Source: Halichondria panicea (lineage: Eukaryota; Porifera; Demospongiae; Suberitida; Halichondriidae). Taken from it: a DNA stretch of 64,000 nucleotides. The first letter of the stretch is position 1. Every line of letters starts with the position of its first letter. The position numbers and the translations under genes are program-made. Location of the stretch: positions 2,965,501 through 3,029,500 of the forward strand of contig NC_087387.1 of assembly GCF_963675165.1 (NCBI RefSeq), read 5' to 3'. Below the pieces are notes generated by a model. It was not told the origin of the DNA and did no database searches. It worked only from the letters and a program-made list of their open reading frames with translations. This document shows positions 47,082-60,222 of the stretch, piece by piece.

Positions 47082-48281
47082 ATGGGTATGAGATTGTCAC
47101 TGAAGACGGTGTTGAGGGACTGTGTTCTCATGCTGTGTGGGACTGTCCTAGGAATTCTCTTAGCCCAAGGATTCATGACCACCCACAGAGATCAACCGAT
47201 TGCTCATCTCACAAAGAGGGAGTACCCACTGGCTGCAAGTGTCAGCTTCACTCAAACTGATTCACAGAAATCCACAGAAAGACCAAAGACAATTGCCCAA
47301 GAATTGAATGTATCCACTCTCCAGCCACTTTACATTGGTGTTGTTACAGCTCAGAAGTTGCTTTCCACCAGAGCAGCAGCTATTAACCACACTTGGGGAG
47401 AAAAGGCACCCAAACTAGAGTTTTTCTCGTCAGTTGATTACGCGGATAGTACACTTGGTCTACCAGTAGTGTGTTTAGATGGAGTTGACGACACCTATCC
47501 TCCACAGAAGAAAGTGTTCCGAATGCTCAAGTACATGCATGATCACTACATCAACGAGTACAACTGGTTTATGCGTGCCAATGATGATGTTTATGTACGT
47601 GTGGAGCATTTGATGCACTTTCTCAGCGAACTTGATCCATCGAAGATATTGTACATCGGGAAACCACAAGACCTGGAAAGAATCAAAATCAAGCCCCACG
47701 AGCACTATTGTATGGGGGGACCTGGGGTTATTTTCAGTCGTGCCCTCCTGATAAAACTTGCTCCTCATTTGGAAGCTTGTCTAGATGAAGTGGTGTCGTG
47801 GAATGAAGATTTGGAGGTGGGACGTTGCATCAGTAGGAGACTTGGAGTGCAGTGCACATGGAACTACGAGGTATGTTAGGAATTGAACAATGTTCCATAA
47901 AAAAAATACACATACTCTGTACCAAATTAAAGGGGCTGAGATAACCATAACACATGCATGCATGCACACGTTTCCACCCATACAAATGTATGACTTATGA
48001 TACCCCTCCCCCTCTCCACACACAAACAATGTAAGATGGGTCAGCTCTTCATGAATGACTACTCTAAAGGAGATATATTCAAGACACCAGACGTCTACGA
48101 CAATCAAAAACTACGTAACGCACTGACCGTCCACTCATTCAAAGACCCAAATATGATGCATAGAATTCACCAGTACTATGTCGAAATAGCAATCAGTAAT
48201 TCAATGTCAAGAACAAAAGAGCTGAAAAGGGACCTACAAAAGATATCCAAACTAACAAAAAGAAAACGAGCTTTTGCTTGA
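47082..48281 (+). CDS. Chondroitin-synthase-like GT31 glycosyltransferase (344 aa)
   Basis: Two exons: 47082-47870 and 48036-48281, in phase. The N-terminus (VLMLCGTVLGILLA) is a type II membrane anchor typical of Golgi enzymes. The lumenal part matches the first catalytic (beta-1,3-glucuronyltransferase, GT31) domain of chondroitin sulfate synthases: LYIGVVTAQK.L.TRA, TW.....KLEFFSS, GVDD.YPPQKK.F.MLKYMHD, WFMRANDDVYVR with the metal-binding DD, CMGGPGVIFSR and the WNED.EVGRC.SRRLGVQCTW block. Vertebrate chondroitin synthases continue into a second (GT7-type) domain; here the frame stops after a basic helix (KLTKRKRAFA). It is therefore either a single-domain enzyme or a truncated paralogue. 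It ends 280 bp from the 3' end of HUS1, tail to tail. Confidence 0.88.
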
Positions 48282-48561
48282 ATAGCTTTAAATGTGGTTT
48301 GGCACTAGCTTCGGTACTGGGTAGCAATGGCCATATTTATACAACACTCATACAATAGCCTCATCTTTCCTCGTTTTGTCTCGTGGCTTTCATCATGTTT
48401 TCAGTCACCTGATTTTATACTGTTTATTTATCTCCAACAAATGGAGCACACAGAAAAAATTGTTGTCTCTGGGATAATTAAATATGATATAAATGATGTA
48501 ACATGATTGTATGAATTTTGCAGTAGTCCGGGAATACATATACAGTGATAGTTATAAAGAG

Positions 48562-51500
48562 TTATGTGGAAACAGCAGGTATATAGTACTGGAGTGAAAC
48601 ATCCTCATGAAGAAGGAATATTTGTAGACCACGTCCATCAATCACATCTGTACAATGTGAAACATACAGCAATTTGATTGATTGTCATATTGCAAAAGAA
48701 CCCTCCCCCCCTCTAATACAAGCTATTGCCTAGTAGATGGGACCAAGCCTGTACATTCATCACTGTACACTGAAATCGGTTACTCAACTATTTGGTTACT
48801 CAACTATTTACAACACCTTAGTTGCCATGGTACACATGCATATGCATGTATGCTGACTTGTATGGTACGTGTATCATTACTTAGTTACTTTCCATTCTTT
48901 CCCCTTTTTCCCTACCCCATTCACTTACCATGGCTATGCTGACTTGAGAAGTATATCACTACTTAGTTACCATGCTATGCTGTGGTATCACTACTTAGTT
49001 ACCGTGCTTAATGATCAATAAAATACCAGTTAGCTAAGATGCAATACAATATGGGAAAACATAATCCCATTATTAACCACAACAACATCTTAGTTACCGT
49101 GCTATTTTGACAATGATCAGATATGTTTCTTAGGTAAAAAATACAAAATGGAGCAACAATGTTTCTGTGCGCTCATATTTGCCAGTTAAAACCATGCGCA
49201 CGCATATAAAAACATGTAGTACAGGACTGTGGATTCATCAGTAATTACCTCCAAAATACAACATCAAAGGCACTAGTATCCACTCAGTTAAGTCATAATC
49301 CATAATGGAAGTGAATTTCTGGACAGCAAAGTGGGCAAATAACTTTACCACACAGTGCAGTCAAAGCATTTTTTGTCAAGCACTACAAAGGTTTCTGTTT
49401 ACAAACACAGCCACGCAGGCGTATAATTGAAATCTATTGTACTTAATTGACACTGGCCACAACACACATGGGCCCCACACCACTTCATGTATAATTTTGC
49501 TTATATACATGAATATAACAACTTACTACATATGACTTTGGTTGGGACAAATTGTCCTTGGACAAACTGGCTAAACTTTCTAATATCCACGCGTGCCTCA
49601 CACATTGTCAAGTCATTGTCTCTGCTCTCACTCATTGATGTATCTTGAAAATGATGGTTTTGCAGGTCCTTAAAGTATGTTGTGACTGTTACTGAGTCTG
49701 TTTGTAGTTTTATGTTCAGTTCTCCATTCATGTTTGCGGAAATAGTCTATAGCGAAAAGGAAATAAATAATAATGTGAGAGTTTCTACTACAGTCTTTTA
49801 ATTACAAATGAGTACCTTGTTTATAATGACGTATTCATAATAATAACGTATTCATAATACAAGCCAGGTGGATACAGTGATCAGGCTATCAATAGAAAAC
49901 AGTTGTCCTAGCTTTGCCATGCCCCTGTGTGAGATGCACACACTGGCATTGTACATAACATACGGTACATGTACACGTACACCTTTCATGGGGTACATAA
50001 AACCATTCATATCACGTTGTCAAAGGTTAACAAGCGTAATAAAAGTCGTCCCTTCCGTTTTTATTACAAAGTCACGTAGCCTCGAGGCATAATTTGGTAA
50101 GGGATGGTTGTGATATAGCATGAGAATTCTCGTGTTGTATGCAATGTACTAGCAGAAGAACCTCCCAGGATATGGAAAAAGAAGGTAATGGCGAATTAGA
50201 CAAAGCGCTTTGGTGGAAAGAGTTGGATTTAGAGCACTATGGCTTTTGCCCTCTATTGTGTTGGTTGAGAAGGCTTGCACACTAGTCTGAATGAAGCCAG
50301 AAGAGGCTCCCATCGACTGAGTACCTCTACGATGGTCATATGGTCGGGATGTCTGAGCTTGGTTCCGTCTACAGGTTATGGTAAGTCTTTATACCTCCAA
50401 TTGCTGCTTGTGAAAACAACCCGACCATACGACGAGAGCCTCGTTTGGCTTCAGACTAGTGTGCAAGCTTTCAATGGAGGGCAGCTTCACGAAACTCGGT
50501 CATTGAGACAAAAAATATTACGGAATAGATTCTGAGTACATATAAATGAATATTGCAAGCTGCGCTGTGCTAATGCCTCTCAGCATGTTTTGCTTCGCTC
50601 TAGACATAATGTAATAAATGTTGGCATAAAATTTGCAACTGTTGACAATGAACATTCATAAAAGAAGAAGTCTAATACTATATTACTAGAATATTTTGCT
50701 GGTGAAACTATCTAACTATTGCGTTAGGGCAAGGATCGATTTTATTCGACACCAAAGCTTAAACATCAAAACATGAGTGCATGTAATCCATCATGCTGCT
50801 TTTTCAAGCCTGTACAGACATTATAGTACCTGCACACTCAAACAGACTAAGGCTAACTCATAAGAAAGTGTGTTCATAAGAAAGTGTGTTTGAACAGATG
50901 ATCCTACCAAAGATTCTGAAGAGACTGTAACAGCCTTTACTGTATGTAAACTTAGCCATATAACTTGAGAAGCTTTTAATTTGCAAACCCATGAATCAAA
51001 ATACAAAAAGAGAACATGGCTAGAAGCCTATAGAAGCTGTTAGTTTTTGTCACCTTGCAACCATTGAGCAGTTACAGCTGGTACACAGACAGACACACAA
51101 ACAGTCAGCTTTACCATATCTCTCGTGCGGCTACGCCTCGAGGCATAATGATAATGCATTTCAACTAACCACAAAGTTGCTCATTGTCTTCATTCTGTCC
51201 ACTATATTCTTCAGCAGCTTCAGAGGAGGAAGATAAATACTAACCTGCAGAGGGGTGTGGTAAATGTAACTGGAATAAATTCACAATTGCCTAACGATTA
51301 GCGGGAGTAGCAGGCCCCCCTATTTTCAAATGTAAGATTAGGCATGCATGCACAAAGTAAAAAACACTCCGTAAGTTACTTAGATTATGCTGTACCAATT
51401 TATCCGAAGACATCAAAACCATTCAATGACCAACCCACACTTGTACGCATGTACACACGGGAATAGTGTGAAGTAAAGTGTATACACTACAGGCCATTTA

Positions 51501-54500
51501 GTTTTGAGTCCTTGTTGGAATGTTTTTCCCAATACAGTAATAATTAAAGTTTCAGATTGAATGCAGCTACGTACACATTAGACAGCCAAAGAAAGACTGG
51601 ACTTTACAATCCTATGATGAGGGAACTTTTAGTGCTGCTGTCTTTTTTGCTTGCCACTACAGGCAGCATGGATGTCTACATAGAGCACGACGAAGACAGA
51701 ATATGTAAACATACTGCCCCGCAGACTCTGCTGTGTCCCAGTGTCGACCAATACGCCAGTCAATACAGTCACATTTCAAACGTCACCATACATTTGTCTG
51801 GAAAGGTAACCGTATCGTCTTTGGTACATTTTCAAAACGTCTCTGACTTGTCTATTATTGGAGTCTCTGAGTCTAAAAAGGCAAACATCGCATGTACTAG
51901 GTCAGGATTCCGGTTTGTTCACGTACATTCTCTAACAATTTTAAACGTAATATTTGTCAATTGTGGAGCCGAGTATTTGTTTCAGAACAACACCGTGACA
52001 ACAGCCATCATCATCACTAGTTGTAGCGGTGTGTCGCTAACCAACGTTGACATCACAAACAGTAGTGAAACCTCCTTGCTTATTGAGAACACTGCAGGGA
52101 AAATTTCTCTTCTAAACACTCGTGTTTATAACAATATATTGGGAGGTCATAGTAAACCAGGTGGATCGTTTGCTGGAGGAGTACAGATATTCTTTGGTGC
52201 AGATGCCAACAGAAGTAATTATGAAATTTTGAAATGCAACTTTTTCGATATCATGACACCCAATTACACAGAGTTTGTTGATCCACTTCAGCTAGATACG
52301 AGTAATTGGCTAGAATATGGAGTTGGAGGCGGGCTATCTATCACTTTCAGTAAACATTCATCAGATCATAAAGTGGTAATTGAAAATTGTACATTTGAAA
52401 ACAACACAGCGCCATGGGGAGCCGGAATGTATGTTAAATTCTTAAGCTTTTGTGTCAACAACTCTGTTACAGTTAAGAACACGACATTTCGAGGCTGCAA
52501 AGCACAAGGAGGTGGTGGAATGGTTGTGGGTTTTGCTAAACGAGTACTAACTACGATCAACAATAATTCAGTTTCTGTAATAAAAACCACATTTTACAAC
52601 AATGATGGACAGTTTGGAGCGGGCACGTACATATTTTCATTTTTGGGAGATTCAGAATTCACCAATAGAGGAATAAATTTCTCTAACTGTAGCTGGATAG
52701 GCAACACTGCCACATATAGTCCAGCTGTGGATGTATCACCTTCTCGATTTGACTACATTAATAATGCAGGACTTCTACCAATCCCCGTATTCGAAAACTG
52801 TAAATTCATAAATAACACCATTTACTTCAAGGAAGAAAACGGAAGTAAACTAGTGACCGCAGGTGTCTTCGTTATTTCTCGTTTTACTGTTCGATTTGTT
52901 GGCTCCATTCTTTTTGAAAACAATGCCTACAGTGCATTGTTGCTCAATTCAGGACAAATGATCCTAGAGCAAAACACACGAGTTCAATTTATCAACAATA
53001 CAGGATTCCGTGGTGGAGCTATTGCCTTACATGGTTCCTCATCAATACTCATCAGCATAAACAGTCAAGTTGAGTTTTACAACAACTCCGCTACAGAATA
53101 TGGTGGTGCTATTTTTTATTATACAATAGAACAGCGGGACTTTTTCATAAGTCGGTCGTGTTTTCTACAATACAGTGGAGATAGTGAAATAGCTGTTGGT
53201 AATCGAAACATCAATTTTGTTTTCATTGGCAACACTGCTCCTCTTGGCGGATCTTCTATTTTTACTTCGACATTTTTATCGTGTTTCTATAGATACAGAG
53301 GGAGCATTGAAGGACATCAAGTTGAGGATTTTCTTGAAGATATCGGAAATTTTACCTTTGAAACTGCAAACAACACAGCAAGGTCTCTTGGCACAACTGG
53401 ATATTTGTTCAATAATGAGATTGGAAACAAAACCCTGATATCAACACCAGGAATGAGCCTTCACCTACCTTTCACAGTGCAAGACGAACTGAAGCAAACC
53501 TTACAATCCGAATTCTTCGTAGAAGTAATTGGTGAGAACGATAGCTTTTTTTCTAATAGCCACTACACTATCAATAATTCTGTCATACTTTATGGTACTG
53601 AAAATGTCACGGGGTGTTTGACTGTTAGTACACAGCATGCTCATCGTCTTCTTCAGTATTCTATAGAGGTTAAACTTGAGCAGTGTCCACCGGGCTTCTA
53701 CCACGACAATCAGACATTATCTTGTCGCTGTTCTGCCTACAATGAAAGCACTGCCTACTATGGAATAACCAAGTGTAAAGTTCATACCTACAGGGTTATC
53801 ATCGAGGGTGGCTACTGGGCTGGATACACCCCCCAGAAAAATGACCTTTATACCGCTCAATGCCCTTTCCAATTCTGCAGTTTGAATACTACTACTAGAA
53901 GAGAGCAAATACTCCCTAATTCGAGAGAAGATCTTGTGAATAATTCCTTCTTTTGTGACTCAACGCGCCAAGGGATACTTTGCGGGCAATGCAAGTGGGG
54001 GCATTCTACATTCTATCATTCCAAGACATTTACTTGCGGAAAGAATGATAACTGTGATTACGGGATCATCTTCTACATTTTTTCAGAGCTTTTTCCAGTG
54101 TTCATATTTTTCACAGTTATAGTTTTATTGGATTTCAGTTTTACGACAGGATCTAGAAATGGGTTTATCTTCTTCAGTCAGATGGTGACCATTTTAGAAT
54201 TTGACCATTCGTTCAATGATGAGTTCCTCAAAGCTCTACAGGTAGGATACAATATATTTTACGGCATCTTCAATATTGATTTCTTTTCAGTGGAACCATT
54301 ATCCTTTTGTCTTTTCAAGCACGCTACAGTAATGGACGTACTCGCTTTTAAGTACATCACCACAGTGATTGCTCTAGCCCTTGTGATACTAGTGGTTGTA
54401 TGTATGAGCTACTGCATGTGCTGCACAAAGCTGTGCACAGCATTGAAAAAAAAGGTGAACACTCGAGCATCAGTGCTGCATGGACTTTCTGCATTCATTG

Positions 54501-57470
54501 TTATCTGCTATGCTGAATGCGTTCGAGTATCGTTTTTTATACTAAGGTACATAACACTGAGAGGAGCTGGTGGCAGTAGTGGACCAAACATGATTTTTTA
54601 CGGAGGAATTGAATACTTAGGAGAAAACCATGTGATCTATGCGATGCCTGCAATTGTCAGTCTGGTAACAATAGCTTCAATACCACCAATTCTACTGCTT
54701 GCTTATCCATCTGTTTTGAAAATATTAGAGACATGTGAACTGAGCGAACATCGGCTAGTGCTGGGTGCCCTGAGAGTGACTCGATTCAATTCACTGATGC
54801 CTATGTTTGATGTATTCCAGGGTTGTTTCAAAGACAGCTACTCGTTTTTTGCAGGACTCTATTTCATCTATCGCGCAGCTATATTAATACCATACTCTTT
54901 CAGTGGAATCGTATTTGAGCATACTTCTGTGACTGCTTTAATCCTCATTCTAATCTTGGGCATTCACTCCGCTGTGCAACCATACAAGTCGAAACAACAC
55001 AATACCATTGATAGCTTGCTTTTTCTAAATCTGGCCGCAATCAACGGATTAACGGTATTGGCGATTCAATTAGCACATGTTCCGTCCACAAAAAACGAAA
55101 GTCTGGCACATGGCATGGCCTACATACAAGTGTTGCTGATATATACACCCATAATGGTTTTAGTTGCAATCTGTAGTCTAAAGCTGTATGGTCTGGTTAA
55201 AAAGCTAATGAACAGGTCAGGTGAAGTACACGTGATATCTGATCATGAGTTTCTGGTCCATTTGGATAGTGTGGACAGGTCAGTAGAACAAGAGACAAAT
55301 GAATTTGAGAGTAACTACAACCAAAGTAACTGAACAATGTGCACAGCAAATATATACGACACTTATCAACTCTTATTTTAGCACAAAACCATTTTATAAA
55401 TACATTCACTTAGTTCTAACTTGACCGTAAAAAAATGATGCACTCCTAACACATACAGCTAGTATATAGGTACTGATTCATCCTGAAAACTGTTAATTTA
55501 AATGCAGCGTTAGCTTGAAAGTGACACAAATAATTTTTCTGTTGGTTTTGTTTCTCTACTTTGCTAAGCTGTCAATAGTTTTTAACTGCTGCTATACGTG
55601 CAATCATGTTTATTGGCTTTAATAATGCTAATTATGCACTGGCTACATTTAATAGCAGTCCCACCCACAAACTCCTTTCAATGTACAATGTAGATGTTAT
55701 ACACGTGTACGTACATGTACATGCTGGGAATAGTGTAACGAAGCAGTTAAGCACATTTATAGACTTGAGCGGAGTATAATTATGGTGAAATCTTTCCTAT
55801 TTACCGAGTGTTATTTGCTCAGAAAAACAATGAACTTCAAGTCAATTAAGATATATTTAAACAGGCGTACACTGACACAGATACCATACACTGCTTACAT
55901 CAATTTCTGGCATGTCTGGCTCCTGGTAATCTGGCCATAATCTTACTGGTACCACGGCAACGGGTATATCATGTACCACTGTTCGATGAGCACCAGTCAT
56001 TGTTGGCTGTGTGTATGGCAGCAAGGAATGAAGATTATACACATGTACACACACTGTACATGTATCTGAATAGTGATAATTGTGCATGGAACGTACCATA
56101 GTACATAACTTGCAAGCAAAACTAAGCAGACCAATATGAACTCTAAACAACGCCTAAAGGGCCACGATTTGATTTCAAAACATAGCTAGCTTACATGTAC
56201 TTCATTGGAGACCAGAATCAGTTTAATGAGATTCTGTTCAGCTTGTTAGTGGAAACTTCTTGCACAGGCTACAGTATTATACTGGTAAATATCAATGCAG
56301 TATTTTAAGTGTAGGTAGTTAGAATTCATATAGTTGACTACATTGTACGAAACTTAGATCTACTACACACTTATATATGCTTTTCAGTGTGGTATTACAG
56401 CCATAGCATAAAATGGTGTCGTCAAGGGTAAGCACTACTCTAAGCCCGTTGTAAACTTGGTATAATTATAAACACCAACAATGAACATTAAGCAGTGTGT
56501 ACTAGTAGTGCTGCACGTGCATGTATGTATAGGCACATATAATGAAGCGAGTTTTATTATGTTCATGTACACTGATTATTACGCAGCAGTAGTGAACATC
56601 ACGACTAGCAACATTGAGTCAGACATGTTTGAGTTAACATACAAACGTACCAATAAGATCTCCAGTGTTAGACAAGGTCCCTGCTTTTTGGTCAATTTTA
56701 TCTTCAGCACCTGAGCAGTGAGAGCTGATTTGAGGGCTCTGCTTAGTTGCTCTATATTCAGCTCCAGGTAGATCTCATTGCTTTCATCTTTGCCTTCAAT
56801 ACGGTACTCATCAAACACGTTGCTCTGGAGTTCGAAAGTTTGCCATATTCAATTGCACGCATAATATCATTTGGGCAACAGAGATGACTCAATAGTAGTA
56901 TATCACACATAGGATAGTCAGTTAATACAGTGGAAGTAAAGTGATACTAGAGTTTGGACCTTTTTTTTTTTATCAACCATGTACTATCCTGACTTGGGTA
57001 AATTTGTTGCCTTGGATCAACTTAAAAGGGCATTGGCCTAGAAGTGGAAAACGCCTCATCAAAGCTCAAACATTACTTAAAAGCACACTGTGTTAACTAG
57101 TAACTTGAGCTGCAATTATAAAATGTTAGCTCAGTGTGTGAATAAATGGTGTGCATCTACGTAGTTGGAGAAGAAGAGCTGTATTTGTAAAGTATTTTGG
57201 ATATTTCTTACTTGAGAAAGCTCACACCAAATATTGGCTCCGCCTACTGGACCTCGTCCCCCAGATATAACAAAGCACACTTTATCTGAGGAGAGTCGAA
57301 GAACACATGCCTTGACACTTCTTGCTAAGGTCGACACAACACCTAGCAAGACAAACAATAACAATACTCATACTTTCATTAGAGTACCATGTACAATTGC
57401 AGATTCAACTCCACTTACGTGACAAATGGTCAATACAGGTAATATCCAGCAGCTTTGCTCGGAACCTCAT
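48562..57470 (-). CDS. HUS1: 9-1-1 checkpoint clamp subunit HUS1 (281 aa)
   Basis: Seven exons: 57470-57419, 57342-57212, 56824-56651, 56006-55899, 51244-51170, 49746-49527 and 48647-48562. They total 846 nt in phase, and 281 residues is close to the usual ~280. Clear HUS1 sequence is seen throughout: MRFRAKLLDITCIDHL, LSSDKVCFVIS then NIWCELSQ, NEIYLELNIEQLSRALKSA, LKIKLTKKQGPCLT, HDIPVAVVPVRLWPDYQEP, NGELNIKLQTDSVTVTTYFK and the C-terminal LLHEDVSLQYYIPAV. HUS1 is a PCNA-like ring subunit that, with RAD9 and RAD1, loads at damaged DNA and activates ATR signalling in the nucleus. Intron 4 (55898-51245) contains a complete gene on the other strand. Intron 5 holds a dispersed-repeat tail and an inverted repeat. 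Confidence 0.96.
50072..50094 (+). repeat. Tail fragment of the CCTCGAGGCATAAT family
   Basis: CACGTAGCCTCGAGGCATAATTT matches the 3' tail of the repeats at 42770 and 50886. No body is visible upstream, so it is a 3'-end remnant. Confidence 0.5.
50268..50474. repeat. Inverted repeat around a helicase-like P-loop remnant
   Basis: GCTTGCACACTAGTCTGAA (left) and its complement TTCAGACTAGTGTGCAAGC (right) bound the segment. Inner arms also pair (TCATATGGTCGGGATGTCT against AACAACCCGACCATACGAC). Between them the + strand reads LSLVPSTGYGKSLYLQLLL, resembling the Walker A region of RecQ-type helicases (PTGYGKSL.FQLL). The surroundings are not continued in frame, so this is at most a pseudogene scrap captured in a palindrome. 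Confidence 0.4.
50886..51150 (+). repeat. Dispersed repeat, CTACGCCTCGAGGCATAAT family, copy B
   Basis: It aligns with copy A (42770-43031) over ~260 bp, including GATTCTGAAGAGACTGTAAC, TTGCAACCATTGAGCAGTTA, the CA-rich tract and the terminal GGCTACGCCTCGAGGCATAA. It ends 20 bp from the HUS1 exon at 51170-51244. Confidence 0.78.
51614..55333 (+). CDS. Beta-helix ectodomain, multi-TM surface protein (1239 aa)
   Basis: A single exon on the + strand inside HUS1 intron 4. The start chosen is ATG 51614, because it gives a clean signal peptide (MMRELLVLLSFLLATTG); the frame is open ~19 codons further upstream. Residues ~95-595 carry imperfect parallel beta-helix (Pmp-like) repeats rich in Asn (FENNTA..GAG, FYNNSA.EYGGAI, FINNTGFRGGAI) and many N-glycosylation sites. 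A Cys-rich neck follows (CPPGFYHDNQTLSCRC, CGQCKWGHSTFYH). From about residue 815 there are eight or so hydrophobic helices, then a short cytoplasmic tail. This looks like an orphan surface receptor or adhesion protein. I associate this architecture with large families in sponge genomes, but know of no characterised member. Lack of introns and position inside a host gene suggest duplication by retrocopy or insertion. Confidence 0.88.
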   Translation: MMRELLVLLSFLLATTGSMDVYIEHDEDRICKHTAPQTLLCPSVDQYASQYSHISNVTIHLSGKVTVSSLVHFQNVSDLSIIGVSESKKANIACTRSGFRFVHVHSLTILNVIFVNCGAEYLFQNNTVTTAIIITSCSGVSLTNVDITNSSETSLLIENTAGKISLLNTRVYNNILGGHSKPGGSFAGGVQIFFGADANRSNYEILKCNFFDIMTPNYTEFVDPLQLDTSNWLEYGVGGGLSITFSKHSSDHKVVIENCTFENNTAPWGAGMYVKFLSFCVNNSVTVKNTTFRGCKAQGGGGMVVGFAKRVLTTINNNSVSVIKTTFYNNDGQFGAGTYIFSFLGDSEFTNRGINFSNCSWIGNTATYSPAVDVSPSRFDYINNAGLLPIPVFENCKFINNTIYFKEENGSKLVTAGVFVISRFTVRFVGSILFENNAYSALLLNSGQMILEQNTRVQFINNTGFRGGAIALHGSSSILISINSQVEFYNNSATEYGGAIFYYTIEQRDFFISRSCFLQYSGDSEIAVGNRNINFVFIGNTAPLGGSSIFTSTFLSCFYRYRGSIEGHQVEDFLEDIGNFTFETANNTARSLGTTGYLFNNEIGNKTLISTPGMSLHLPFTVQDELKQTLQSEFFVEVIGENDSFFSNSHYTINNSVILYGTENVTGCLTVSTQHAHRLLQYSIEVKLEQCPPGFYHDNQTLSCRCSAYNESTAYYGITKCKVHTYRVIIEGGYWAGYTPQKNDLYTAQCPFQFCSLNTTTRREQILPNSREDLVNNSFFCDSTRQGILCGQCKWGHSTFYHSKTFTCGKNDNCDYGIIFYIFSELFPVFIFFTVIVLLDFSFTTGSRNGFIFFSQMVTILEFDHSFNDEFLKALQVGYNIFYGIFNIDFFSVEPLSFCLFKHATVMDVLAFKYITTVIALALVILVVVCMSYCMCCTKLCTALKKKVNTRASVLHGLSAFIVICYAECVRVSFFILRYITLRGAGGSSGPNMIFYGGIEYLGENHVIYAMPAIVSLVTIASIPPILLLAYPSVLKILETCELSEHRLVLGALRVTRFNSLMPMFDVFQGCFKDSYSFFAGLYFIYRAAILIPYSFSGIVFEHTSVTALILILILGIHSAVQPYKSKQHNTIDSLLFLNLAAINGLTVLAIQLAHVPSTKNESLAHGMAYIQVLLIYTPIMVLVAICSLKLYGLVKKLMNRSGEVHVISDHEFLVHLDSVDRSVEQETNEFESNYNQSN

Positions 57471-58008
57471 GTTTCAAGCACAGCATAGATTATGTTTTCA
57501 GTTAGCCTGGGGATTTCATCTCTTCTTGCGGCCTGGAATCGAAGCTTGTTTTCCAGGGGAAACTCCGATGATTAGTCAAAAGTTTCGCGCCAAAGTGGGC
57601 GTGACACCATCAGTGTACGGCAGTGAACGAATGTTTTACTGAAATAAGCGGATTTGTGCTGGTTTTACGGAGATATACAGCCAGCTGCAACCCCCTTTTT
57701 TCCCAAACATCTTGTATCAGTCCCTCTCTGTAGCTACGCTGTCCTCACACCTCACACCCCAGCTGGCTGTCACTTGGATTTCTGACTAGGTGAGTCTCTT
57801 AAGTAGAGTTTTAGGAGAGAGAGATAAAACTATACTTGGTAGAGTGCTAGCCATCTATTAAAATTAATACACATGTATAATCCTCTAGGTTCTTTCACCT
57901 CTTTTTCTGTATCTATCTATCTATGTTTCTATTTTCCTGCCTACAGTCGTAGCTATACACCATGTGTATGTACATGTGGATAAGACATTTACTTTCTATT
58001 CCCAGAAT
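57471..58008. promoter_or_regulatory. Divergent HUS1/CDK intergenic region
   Basis: 538 bp separate the start codons. An acceptor (TTCCCAG) directly before the CDK start suggests that CDK has a 5' untranslated exon and intron here, with a possible donor at 57789 (GACTAG/GTGAGT). Shared control of two cell-cycle genes is an inference from position. Confidence 0.5.
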
Positions 58009-59926
<1,918 letters not shown>

Positions 59927-60222
59927 GTTGTATAATAGCAAGCAAATCTCCTCACCATCACCAGATCATCGTTAATAGAGAAATTTTATGATCCCGTTCT
60001 AAGAACTATTATTATTTTATAATAATATTATAAATCTGTTTTATGAACATAACAGGATGATCTATGTATGTACATCAAAACTACATGTTGATGTTCACAT
60101 TTTAATTCAGTAAGTACTGACTGTGTGGCATACAGTTTATACATGACATTGTACGTATTATCTGAACTGTCAAATTGCTATAAAAATAGACCTGCAAAAC
60201 TATTGTTATATATTATTATAAT

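Noticed and set aside
50275-50535. 86-codon frame containing STGYGKSL as a gene
   Set aside because: The match to helicase motif I is not continued on either side and the segment is a palindrome, so it was kept only as a possible relic.
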